Of a stretch of 64,000 bases of DNA, positions 15,765 to 23,688 are shown in pieces. Both the position numbers and the translations under genes were made by a program. This DNA is from Muribaculum sp. GTDB taxonomy: Bacteria > Bacteroidota > Bacteroidia > Bacteroidales > Muribaculaceae. The DNA lies in the NCBI GenBank assembly GCA_009775095.1, contig VSOZ01000001.1, positions 124,001 through 188,000 of the forward strand, read 5' to 3'. How positions within the stretch are numbered: position 1 is the stretch's first letter; every line of letters begins with the position of its first letter. The notes under the pieces were generated by a model, which was not told where the DNA came from, did no database searches, and worked only from the letters and a program-made list of their open reading frames with translations.

Positions 15765-17129
15765 ATGGAAGAAAACAGAAATCTCGGAAGGGATAAACTT
15801 GACTTCGGCAACGGCAAAATAGGCAAACTGTTCCGGGCGTTGTTTTTCCCGACACTCGTGGCTATGATTTTCACATCAGCGCTGACCGTTATCAACGGTA
15901 TATTTGTCGGTCACGGTGTCGGTGCCGACGGTCTGGCGGCTGTCAATATCGTGTCGCCGATATATATGGTGAGTACTGGCATAGGTCTTATGTTCGGCAT
16001 AGGGGCTTCGGTGATTGCCGGTATCAGAATGTCTGAAAACAAACTCAAGGCTGCCCGGATAATAATGACGCAGGCTTTTGTGGTAGGGTCAATAATAATG
16101 GCTTTGGTATGTGCGGTGTGCCTGCTGTTCTCAAAAAAGATAGTCTATCTTCTCGGTGCAAGCCCGTTGCTTGAAGCAAATGCAATCAAATATATGCTGT
16201 GGATGCTTCCCGGCATACTGTTCCTGTGCGTACAATATGTGGGCATGATGCTCATACGCCTTGACGGTTCACCGAAGTATGCGATGTGGATACAGGTCGT
16301 TGCGGCGATACTTAACATCGGCCTTGACTGGTACTTTGTATTCCCCTTGCAGATGGGTACGATGGGAGCGGCTATGGCGACTTCAATATCATGTGTGGCA
16401 GGCGGGGCGATGGCTCTGATATATTTCCTCAAATTTCATAACAAGCTGTATTTCTACCGGCTCAAAATCTCTGTCACATCAATGTTGCTGACAATCCGCA
16501 ACATAGGGTATATGATAAAAATAGGCTTTGCGACACTGTTGACCGAGCTTGCCATGAGCGTTATGATGCTTACCGGAAATCACATGTTTCTGGCAATGCT
16601 TGGAGAGAGCGGAGTAGCTGCGTTTGCAGTTGTATGCTACCTGTTCCCCGTAGTGTTCTCGATAGGCAATGCCGTGGCACAGTCGGCTCAGCCAATCATA
16701 AGCTATAATTATGGCTCCCACCAGACCGACCGCGTGCGTCAGGCATTGAAAATGTCTTTGCAGACCGCTCTCATCTCCGGCTTCTTCATTACATTCTTCC
16801 TGATGTTCGGAGCCGACAAGATTGCCGGTTTGTTCCTTGACTCCGGCGACACGGCATATATACTTGCCGCCAACGGACTTCCTTATTTCGCGGTATGCGC
16901 GGCATTTTTCGCTGTGAACATAGCTTTCATAGGATATTACCAAAGCATCGAGAAGGCGGTCGCGTCAACTGTATATACTCTTCTTAGAGGTGTGATATTC
17001 CTCGTGCCGTGTTTCCTTATTTTGCCTCGCATCATAGGCGTACCCGGCTTATGGCTTGCCATACCCTCGGCAGAGATGCTGACCTGCGGTGTAATTATTA
17101 TCATGTATCGGCATTTATTGGCACACTAA
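15765..17129 (+). CDS. MATE-family multidrug efflux transporter
   Basis: The protein has 454 aa and twelve predicted transmembrane helices arranged as two six-helix repeats. Near its N-terminus it has PTLVAMIFTSALTVINGIFVG, typical of MATE transporters, and later NAVAQSAQPIISYNYGS. MATE proteins exchange Na+ or H+ for cationic drugs or metabolites at the inner membrane. The divergent AraC gene and the CatA-like gene next door suggest a drug-response cluster. The substrate is not deducible. Confidence 0.93.
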   Translation: MEENRNLGRDKLDFGNGKIGKLFRALFFPTLVAMIFTSALTVINGIFVGHGVGADGLAAVNIVSPIYMVSTGIGLMFGIGASVIAGIRMSENKLKAARIIMTQAFVVGSIIMALVCAVCLLFSKKIVYLLGASPLLEANAIKYMLWMLPGILFLCVQYVGMMLIRLDGSPKYAMWIQVVAAILNIGLDWYFVFPLQMGTMGAAMATSISCVAGGAMALIYFLKFHNKLYFYRLKISVTSMLLTIRNIGYMIKIGFATLLTELAMSVMMLTGNHMFLAMLGESGVAAFAVVCYLFPVVFSIGNAVAQSAQPIISYNYGSHQTDRVRQALKMSLQTALISGFFITFFLMFGADKIAGLFLDSGDTAYILAANGLPYFAVCAAFFAVNIAFIGYYQSIEKAVASTVYTLLRGVIFLVPCFLILPRIIGVPGLWLAIPSAEMLTCGVIIIMYRHLLAH

Positions 17130-17513
17130 AACCATTCCATACCATCATAACAAAACAATCATATCTGACTTAGCGCTTAAAAATCCCCGCTCCGGATTGT
17201 TGCAGCAGCCAGAATATCGTAAAACTTATACATCTCAGCAACAGCCAACCACACCATAGCCTACGAGTCGCCAAAATCACTTGCCGACGCAGTTTCAACA
17301 ATCATTTGTGTGTCAAGGACTTGACTTTTAATTGGTTCAACTTCTCTTGTGGAAAGTTGCTGAAAGTGAACTTTTTAGCGTTTTTCTTATATTACAGGCT
17401 GTCACAGCTTCCATTTTCTCCACATATTGTGGTCGCTTTCACGTACAAAAGTAACAAGAATCCGTCGAATTTACAAATCCTACTTGAGGTGTGAAATCTG
17501 GATCTATTAATAA
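17130..17513. other. Intergenic region spanning the left boundary of the integrated island
   Basis: No gene is credible in this stretch; the 62-codon ORF at 17306-17494 lacks support. It contains the 12-bp repeat at 17281-17292. Bases left of that repeat continue, on the complement, the reading of mnmE to an in-frame TGA. Bases right of it would be element DNA. Confidence 0.6.
17281..17292. repeat. attL: 12-bp direct repeat of the mnmE 3' end
   Basis: TTGCCGACGCAG here is identical and in the same orientation as 41246-41257 inside the last codons of mnmE. On the complement, this copy plus its left flank reads CTGCGTCGGCAAGTGA. Joined to the mnmE body this gives TTC TGC GTC GGC AAG TGA (Phe-Cys-Val-Gly-Lys-stop). 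That is what the uninterrupted gene should look like. Confidence 0.75.
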
Positions 17514-18458
17514 TCAAAGTATCGAATCGTTGTTTGGGTTATGCTGATGACGTATAAAGTTTTGTTGGGCTGAATATGGGCTTGTGTTAGCGTAGCAATA
17601 CGTGCAACCATGAGGACAGGTGTTATAGATACCAATATCTTTAGAGGTGATGCAGCCGCACAGTGCGCGTTGGCCTTTGTCTGTCTTTAGAATGGAGATA
17701 AGTGGTTGCAGTTCCGGCTTCAGGCGGCAGATTAGCTCTGGGTCTATGCAGCGGTTGTGAATTATCCCGAACTGTGACAAATCGACTTTCTCAGCGCAGG
17801 TGGCGAGTTTGAGGCCAAGATTCATACCGGAAAGCAGGCGTGAGAAATCAATCATTTCGTCTATTTTCCATTCGCGATAATGCACACCGGCATCCGAAAG
17901 ATTGCGTCTGACTTTACGATATGCAAGAATATCAGCAAAGCTGAAAACAAGTTTTTCGGTATAGCCATGCAGCCTATTGGCAATCCTTTCGATTTTATTC
18001 AGTAATGCATCTGCCGAAATTTTGTCGGTTAAAATCAACGGGTCGAAGCGCCAGATCACAGCTCCCATGCCTAATTCATCAACCAGCTGTTTGAATGTGT
18101 TAATCCTTTCAGCCACTGATGGGACATTCGGTTCCAATCCTTCCGCAAAATAATCGTTCAGGGTATATTGGATATAGCATCCGATACCCATCTCTTTTAA
18201 TGTAGGAAGAAGTGGTAAAAGTGGCTTTGGATTTTTTGACCAGAATATGATGAATTTTGTTTTTGCAAAAGAGATGTATGAATCTTTACCGTTATAAGGA
18301 TTACGCCATCTTGCATATCCTTGCCGAAGCCGATTGAAGAACCAACTGCTATAAAATGCGGGAATGTCCGTCGCACGACTCGCTGAAACAAGCAGTGGAG
18401 TTTGCGCCTCAACAACGCTACCGTCGCTTAATGTCAGTCTTGCCTTTGATATTTTCAT
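17514..18458 (-). CDS. DUF1848 family protein
   Basis: The protein has 314 aa. The N-terminal part has SASRATDIPAFYSSWFFNRL and FAKTKFIIFWSKNPKPLLP, both typical of DUF1848. The C-terminus carries CGCITSKDIGIYNTCPHGCTYCYAN, a Cys cluster with a CxxxCxxC arrangement that suggests an iron-sulfur site like radical SAM enzymes. The family's biochemical role is not established to my knowledge. It is the first cargo gene inside the island's left end and stands alone. Confidence 0.85.
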   Translation of the reverse strand: MKISKARLTLSDGSVVEAQTPLLVSASRATDIPAFYSSWFFNRLRQGYARWRNPYNGKDSYISFAKTKFIIFWSKNPKPLLPLLPTLKEMGIGCYIQYTLNDYFAEGLEPNVPSVAERINTFKQLVDELGMGAVIWRFDPLILTDKISADALLNKIERIANRLHGYTEKLVFSFADILAYRKVRRNLSDAGVHYREWKIDEMIDFSRLLSGMNLGLKLATCAEKVDLSQFGIIHNRCIDPELICRLKPELQPLISILKTDKGQRALCGCITSKDIGIYNTCPHGCTYCYANTSPYSAQQNFIRHQHNPNNDSIL

Positions 18459-18533
18459 GGAACAAAGTTAATGTGGGCATTTGCAAGAATTAAGCACAGC
18501 AAAGTTAAATTGTATTTACTGAATACATGATGG

Positions 18534-19568
18534 CTAAAAGTAGGTTCTGACGGCGAAGAGGAATTGGTCGATGAATATGCGCTTGAAGGCGGCGATGTTG
18601 TTTTGCTCGTAGAACATCAGCATGGCTTTCTTGTAGTCGATGGAATCGACCGTGCGGAATGAGATGGGACAATAGCCGTTGGCGATGAGTATGCCGTTGC
18701 TCACGATGCGGGCTGTGCGCTTGTTGCCGTCAGTAAATGCCTGAATGTAGCTGAGCAGAACGAGCGCAAGCAATGCCTTGTCGAAGATATTGGCTTTGAC
18801 ATTGATGAGTTTCACCGTATCTTCGAGAGCCTCGCGTATCTGAAACTCATTATCAAGCGGCGTGTAGTTGGTTCCCGTGATACCGACACGGCGATGGCGT
18901 ATGCCTCTGCCGACACCAAGTTCTTTCGTCAGTATGGCGTGGATTTCTTCCACCCTTGCAACGGTCAAATCTTTCAAATAGTCCGGTACGTCAAGAATGA
19001 AATCGAGCGCATCCTTATGATTTAGAAGCATTACCGCCTCTTCCTTTGTTTTGCCGCTTGCTGTCTGTTTCTCTTTCAGCAACCGCTCTGTTTCCAGCAA
19101 GGAATAGGTGTTGCCTTCAATCTGTGACGATTTCCACGAAAGGTCAATGCCTAATCTCTCCATCTCTTTACGATATTCCACATCCGACATATCCGAGAGA
19201 TGTTCACGAAAAGACTGCTGTGCATCATCAAGCTGCTTTAGCTCCTCAGAAGTAAACAGCTCAACCTTTGGCAGAATCTCATTAATCAGCTCAAAATTGA
19301 ACGACTCCTGCACCTGACGCTCGTCAATATCTCGGTCGAAATACGTATCTAAATTCAGTTCCATCGTAACATGTGCCTGCGGAGTGAGGCGATAGCGCGT
19401 TGCCGGACCACGCCCGACGACTTCGACATGTCCCTTAGAGACCGCATCCGACAGCATACGCATGAGGGTTCTATCGCTTATCTCTTTTGATAAAGACGGC
19501 AATATGTCCGACCGTTTGGAGAGCGGATTATAATGAAGAAACTGCAATATTTCAATATCAGGAGTCAT
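18534..19568 (-). CDS. Fic-domain protein with His-to-Gln change in the Fic motif
   Basis: I start at the ATG 19566-19568; earlier codons look like leader. The 344-aa protein has an N-terminal winged-helix region (LSKRSDILPSLSKEISDRTL). It then carries SSQIEGN, fitting the (S/T)xxxE(G/N) inhibitory helix of class II Fic proteins. The core motif reads IQAFTDGNKRTAR, where active Fic enzymes have HPFxxGNxR. The catalytic His is Gln, while Phe, Gly-Asn and Arg remain. Fic enzymes AMPylate targets; this one is probably altered or inactive for AMPylation. Confidence 0.85.
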   Translation of the reverse strand: MTPDIEILQFLHYNPLSKRSDILPSLSKEISDRTLMRMLSDAVSKGHVEVVGRGPATRYRLTPQAHVTMELNLDTYFDRDIDERQVQESFNFELINEILPKVELFTSEELKQLDDAQQSFREHLSDMSDVEYRKEMERLGIDLSWKSSQIEGNTYSLLETERLLKEKQTASGKTKEEAVMLLNHKDALDFILDVPDYLKDLTVARVEEIHAILTKELGVGRGIRHRRVGITGTNYTPLDNEFQIREALEDTVKLINVKANIFDKALLALVLLSYIQAFTDGNKRTARIVSNGILIANGYCPISFRTVDSIDYKKAMLMFYEQNNIAAFKRIFIDQFLFAVRTYF

Positions 19569-19869
19569 ATCAACAAGATTAATCGCGACAAATTTAGCAA
19601 AAATCACCGAATAATCACGACACATTGGCGCGATTTGTTACTTATATGGCGTCGTTTTGGCGTGATTTTTCTTATTTTGGAATTGTCATATCGGGCTTCG
19701 TCATAATTTTGCGGCATTAGCTTTGTGTATGAGAGATTGCTCACAAATAAAAATGCTCGTTTTTAATATATCATATAATAAATAAAAATATTATCTTTGC
19801 ACACTATTAGATGTGCTGAGATATGGCAAAGTTATCGGCGTAGCCGCTTTGCACCTTAAAAAATAGAAA
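19569..19869. other. Divergent promoter region between fic and hipBA
   Basis: This 300-bp AT-rich gap holds two rightward -7 boxes, TAATTTTG at 19704-19711 and TATCTTTG at 19792-19799. The second is best placed for the hipB-like gene at 19870. The stretch AATATATCATATAATAAATA upstream is AT-rich and partly symmetric and could be a HipB operator. No gene was seen. Confidence 0.5.
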
Positions 19870-20190
19870 ATGGCAAAGAATACAATGGCAACGAAGTTGC
19901 CCCGGAAACTTGAACAGAAAATGGCGGAGATGGGTGAGCAGATACGCCTTGCCCGGCTCCGTCGTAACCTGAGTATCGCGCAAGTCGCCGAGCGCGCCAC
20001 TTGTTCTCCGCTGACTGTGGGGCGTATCGAGAAAGGTTCGCCAACTGTCTCTATCGGCATATATGCCCGTGTTCTCTATGCCTTACAGCTCGACGATGAT
20101 TTGCTCCTTATCGCAAAAGAAGACAAACTCGGTCGCACTCTCCAAGACCTGAATCTCAAACATCGTACTCGTGCATCAAAAAAGGAATAA
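19870..20190 (+). CDS. HipB-like XRE antitoxin/regulator
   Basis: The protein has 106 aa with an HTH_XRE at residues 20-75: EQIRLARLRRNLSIAQVAER, then SPLTVGRIEKGSPTVSIGIY. It ends in a basic tail. It precedes hipA-like by 3 bp, the usual antitoxin-toxin order. HipB proteins bind HipA and repress the operon. A promoter box at 19792-19799 fits. Confidence 0.88.
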   Translation: MAKNTMATKLPRKLEQKMAEMGEQIRLARLRRNLSIAQVAERATCSPLTVGRIEKGSPTVSIGIYARVLYALQLDDDLLLIAKEDKLGRTLQDLNLKHRTRASKKE

Positions 20191-20193
20191 GCC

Positions 20194-21444
20194 ATGAGAA
20201 AATTATTTGTATATGCTGACTTTGACTGGCTTGAGTCGCCACAACTTATTGGGGAGTTAAGCTATGATTCGGTGCGTGGAAATGACACATACGGTTTCGC
20301 TTTTGATAAGGTTTGGCTCGCCAGACATGACGGATTGTTTCTGAGTGATGACCTGAATAACTATCCCGGTACTCAATACACGCAACCGGGGCAGGAGATA
20401 TTTGCGTGTTTCTCCGATGCGTTGCCCGACCGCTGGGGAAGGACACTTCTGAACCGCAGGGAGCAGATTGCCGCTGCAGACGAAAAACGTCCTGTTCGCC
20501 GGCTTTCGTCATTTGATTATCTTGTCGGCATAGATGATTATTCCCGAATGGGAGGGTTCCGATTTTCAGAAACGAAGGGAGGCGAATTTATAAATACTTC
20601 CCAAAATTTCAAGGTGCCACCTCTTACAAGTTTCCGTGAACTCATGCGTGCCGCAAATGAGATAGAACTTAGCGAGGAAGAACATGTGTTGCCGTCAAAG
20701 AAATGGATAGTCCAATTGCTGCACCCCGGCACATCTCTCGGCGGAGCACGCCCTAAAGCTTCAGTATTAGATGAAGATGGGAGTTTGACTGTTGCTAAAT
20801 TCCCGTCACGCAAAGATGATTATGATGTGGCGGCATGGGAGCATTTCTGTCACATCATGGCGCGTAAATCAGGCATTAATGTTGCCGAGACTCGAATTAT
20901 TCCCGGCGGGGATTATCACATTCTGCTTTCGCACCGTTTCGACCGGACGAATGACGGCCGACGGATTCATTTTGCATCAGCACTAACTTTGCTTGGATTG
21001 ACAGATGGCGACAATGCCTCAACCGGTTATGGCTATACAGATATTGTGGATTTTATCATTCAGCACGGATGCAATGTAGAGAAAAATCTTGAAGAACTGT
21101 ATCGTCGCGTAGCCTTCAACATCATTGTCGGCAACTCAGACGATCATTTCCGCAACCACGGTTTTCTTCTTACTCGCAAAGGGTGGGAACTCTCGCCGGC
21201 TTACGACCTCAATCCGACACTCTCTGAACATCAAAGTCTCCTGATAAACCGCTCTACCAATGCTGCCTATTTGGACATTTTACTTTCATCGTCCGACGAG
21301 TACATGATACCTCAAAAACGAGCCGAAGCCATAATCGCCGACGTCAAAACAGCCATGCAACCGTGGCAGACCGAAGCCCGTCGTCACGGCATCCCGCAGC
21401 GCGACATCGACACCTTCGCCCCACGCATCAACAAATGGCTCTGA
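20194..21444 (+). CDS. HipA-like serine/threonine kinase toxin
   Basis: The protein has 416 aa, the usual HipA length. An N-terminal couple_hipA domain (LIGELSYDSVRGNDTYGFAF) precedes the HipA kinase core. The nucleotide loop is SLGGARPKASVLDEDG near residues 178-195. The catalytic motif is GNSDDHFRNHGFLL near residue 314, and YDLNPTL carries the metal-binding Asp. HipA kinases phosphorylate glutamyl-tRNA synthetase or related targets and cause dormancy. All key residues look present, so it is probably active, held by the upstream HipB-like protein. Confidence 0.9.
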   Translation: MRKLFVYADFDWLESPQLIGELSYDSVRGNDTYGFAFDKVWLARHDGLFLSDDLNNYPGTQYTQPGQEIFACFSDALPDRWGRTLLNRREQIAAADEKRPVRRLSSFDYLVGIDDYSRMGGFRFSETKGGEFINTSQNFKVPPLTSFRELMRAANEIELSEEEHVLPSKKWIVQLLHPGTSLGGARPKASVLDEDGSLTVAKFPSRKDDYDVAAWEHFCHIMARKSGINVAETRIIPGGDYHILLSHRFDRTNDGRRIHFASALTLLGLTDGDNASTGYGYTDIVDFIIQHGCNVEKNLEELYRRVAFNIIVGNSDDHFRNHGFLLTRKGWELSPAYDLNPTLSEHQSLLINRSTNAAYLDILLSSSDEYMIPQKRAEAIIADVKTAMQPWQTEARRHGIPQRDIDTFAPRINKWL

Positions 21445-21455
21445 TATCCGAATGA

Positions 21456-21821
21456 TTAAGTATTATTATCACGGCGTTTGTATAATTCCGGTCGGAGTTT
21501 GCGGTTATATTCCTCAATTTCCTTTATCTTAGGCGAATCGGGAGGAATCACCTCATAGTCGCCATCTAAAGGGTGATGCGCGAGCTTATCACGCAGAGGT
21601 GAATTGAGGTAATGCTCTTTTATCGAACGGCTGACTTCCTCATCGGAAATCTCGCCTTTGGAATTGCGGATAGCCAAGTCCAATAAAAACTCCGAAACTC
21701 TCAGATCGGCTGTTCCTTGTAGCCCGATACCAATGAGCCAACTATCAGCTTTCCGTCTGACTTCCGCAACATCGCTATGCGATAGCTCTTCCAGTTTCTT
21801 ATGCTTATCTTCGTATGTCAT
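21456..21821 (-). CDS. VbhA-like small antitoxin candidate
   Basis: The protein has 121 aa, acidic and helical. The segment VRRKADSWLIGIGLQGTADL followed by GEISDEEVSRSIKEHYL resembles the VbhA antitoxin pattern (helix, Gly-rich EG-type turn, GeI..eE...i). The inhibitory Glu before Gly would be Gln here. It lies 11 bp downstream of the RhuM-like gene. In VbhTA, VbhA blocks a Fic toxin; here the nearest Fic gene is 2 kb away. The family call is moderate and the toxin partner is not proven. Confidence 0.5.
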   Translation of the reverse strand: MTYEDKHKKLEELSHSDVAEVRRKADSWLIGIGLQGTADLRVSEFLLDLAIRNSKGEISDEEVSRSIKEHYLNSPLRDKLAHHPLDGDYEVIPPDSPKIKEIEEYNRKLRPELYKRRDNNT

Positions 21822-21832
21822 GGCCGTTGTGG

Positions 21833-22864
21833 TTATTCTATATCTAATGGCAGGAGATTATCACTGTTGAATCGGTCGAAGTCGGATTGGAATAGCCGGT
21901 CTTGAATAATGCGGTATTTCTCAAACTCTGATTCGGCAAAACTCTTGGCAAATTCAGCAGTTACAGTTCCAGCATCCTGCAATACCGGATTTTCAGTCAG
22001 TTCAAGAATCTTGTCAATACGTTTTGCCCAGTCTTCCATTGTCATCGGAATATGGCGTTTAGCCATAAGCTCCGCCATGTCGAGAGCGGCATTGACGAGA
22101 CGGCCCATAATTTCAAGTTCATTACTCTTGAGATAATTTTTAGCGATGCTTACATCCGTCTTGACAATCTTTCCGTCGGGTGCATTCTCCCAGGTCGTCA
22201 GCCCCATGTGCTCCTTGTCAGCGTTTGCTCGCTCTACAATCAATTCGGCTGCGGTATGTCCGTGAACGGCATAGTGCATCTTGTTCTGCACCTTCTTGAA
22301 AAACAGTCGGGTGGTCGGTGCATCACGATTATAGTCGATAGCCGTAGAATAGATGTCAGTCAGTTTCTGATAGAAACGGCGCTCACTGAGACGAATCTCC
22401 CGAATCTCCGCCAACAGATGCTCAAAATAATCCTCACCGATAAACGAGCCGTTCTCCATGCGCTTCTTATCAATCACATATCCTCGTATAGCAAACTGAC
22501 GCAACACGAACGTACACCACTGCCGGAACTGCGTGGCTCGGGTACTATTGACTCGATATCCGACACTGATAATAGCATCGAGATTGTAAAAATCCACCTG
22601 TCTTGAAATCTCGCGTGTCCCTTCCTTTTGAACTATTTCCATTTTGGAAATAGTTGCTTCTTGTGTAAGTTCTCCCTCAGAGAAGATATTTCCTAAATGC
22701 TTGTTTATAGCCGGTACGCCTACATCGAATAACTGCGCCATAGCCTTCTGACTACACCAAATGGTCTCGTCACGGTACATCACCTGCACACCGTCCTCTT
22801 TTCCCTCAATCTGGAAAATCAGGAACTCAGCAGTGCTATTTCGTATCTCAAATTTCTTAGCCAT
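21833..22864 (-). CDS. RhuM-family (virulence RhuM) protein
   Basis: The protein has 343 aa. It shows the typical RhuM arrangement: N-terminal EDGVQVMYRDETIWCSQKAM and AQLFDVGVPAINKHLGNIF (a Bro-N-like DNA-binding region), then YNLDAIISVGYRVNSTRATQFR, then a helical C-terminus. RhuM was named from a Salmonella pathogenicity island; its molecular function is unclear, but it is frequent on mobile islands. It lies 82 bp downstream of the AlbA_2 remnant in the same direction. Confidence 0.9.
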   Translation of the reverse strand: MAKKFEIRNSTAEFLIFQIEGKEDGVQVMYRDETIWCSQKAMAQLFDVGVPAINKHLGNIFSEGELTQEATISKMEIVQKEGTREISRQVDFYNLDAIISVGYRVNSTRATQFRQWCTFVLRQFAIRGYVIDKKRMENGSFIGEDYFEHLLAEIREIRLSERRFYQKLTDIYSTAIDYNRDAPTTRLFFKKVQNKMHYAVHGHTAAELIVERANADKEHMGLTTWENAPDGKIVKTDVSIAKNYLKSNELEIMGRLVNAALDMAELMAKRHIPMTMEDWAKRIDKILELTENPVLQDAGTVTAEFAKSFAESEFEKYRIIQDRLFQSDFDRFNSDNLLPLDIE

Positions 22865-22946
22865 AGCTGTTTCTTCATTATACAGTTTTTTTAATCTGGA
22901 TTGTTTGGTTGGTCAAGGATTGTTCTTTCAATGATTCCAGCCACAA

Positions 22947-23267
22947 TCATTTTCTGGGGATGTTGATCACAAATTCATTGGCGGCATGGGTGATTTCTTT
23001 GTCGGAAACGCCATTTAAGAAAACAGCATCATCGTCATATTCCAGCGCACGACGCACACAGCTACCTGCACCGGCGCGAATTCCATGCAACTTCATATAT
23101 GACAACGCATTGATTCCGTCCGTTTTATCATTGATGCCGATAACAAGCTTCCCGCCGCGAGAGTTGCTGAATGCCACCATCTCGCAGCCTATGTCATAGC
23201 GGTCATTAGCCCGCTCCTTGAATTGCACCTGCCCGGTCATATCCGGAACGCCCAAATCAATTATCAT
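22947..23267 (-). pseudogene. Internally deleted AlbA_2/ATP-binding protein remnant
   Basis: Residues 12-55 (QVQFKERANDRYDIGCEMVA, FSNSRGGKLVIGINDKTDG) are the AlbA_2 (Schlafen-like DNA-binding) domain start. Residues 63-106 (GIRAGAGSCVRRALEY up to NEFVINIPRK) resemble the extreme C-terminal end of full-length AlbA_2/ATP-binding regulators of about 400-480 aa. The central several hundred residues are missing without breaking the frame, so I call it a deletion remnant. It overlaps the membrane protein gene by 11 bp and may still be translated. Confidence 0.6.
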
Positions 23268-23688
23268 TTATAAGTTCATCCAATTGGGTATTTAGTGTTT
23301 GAAGTTCAATAAAATTAACGATGAAGAAAATTATTGAGAATATAATCATGAAGCCTGCGAATATAGGGTATGAAAATTGGAAAGACTGAAATTGAAAAGT
23401 GCCATATTCAGGGTTGTCAATCATATATATAACTGATACCAATATAAATTCCAGTATGTATGAATTGCGAACCTTTTTGAAAGCGTCAACAAATTTCTTT
23501 CTTATTTTCACATTCTTAATTCTTGAAAATGAGGATGTAACAATCAAACTCATCCCAATGGAGAACATGATGCCTGAAATGGCATACAACGTATTGAGTT
23601 TGCTAGCCCAATTACCTGTTGGCAATAGAGATGCCAAGCAAACTGAGCAAACAAGACTTATTAGTATGCCAATTCCTATTTTCTTCAT
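23257..23688 (-). CDS. Four-helix membrane protein, RexB-like in architecture
   Basis: The protein has 143 aa with four predicted transmembrane helices (about residues 4-23, 34-54, 75-91, 106-128). The loop between helices 2 and 3 is strongly basic (FSRIKNVKIRKKFVDAFKKV), and the C-terminus is short and polar. Lambda RexB has 144 aa, four helices and the same basic second loop. The start overlaps the stop of the 308-aa gene upstream (ATGA), as rexA precedes rexB. Other options are the membrane partner of Kiwa (KwaA) or an unrelated small channel. The call is architectural, not an alignment. Confidence 0.5.
   Translation of the reverse strand: MKKIGIGILISLVCSVCLASLLPTGNWASKLNTLYAISGIMFSIGMSLIVTSSFSRIKNVKIRKKFVDAFKKVRNSYILEFILVSVIYMIDNPEYGTFQFQSFQFSYPIFAGFMIIFSIIFFIVNFIELQTLNTQLDELINDN

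Noticed and set aside
17130..17280. Extension of the island further left to the MATE gene
   Set aside because: The repeat and the restored FCVGK-stop reading put the boundary at 17281, so the bases to the left are chromosome side.
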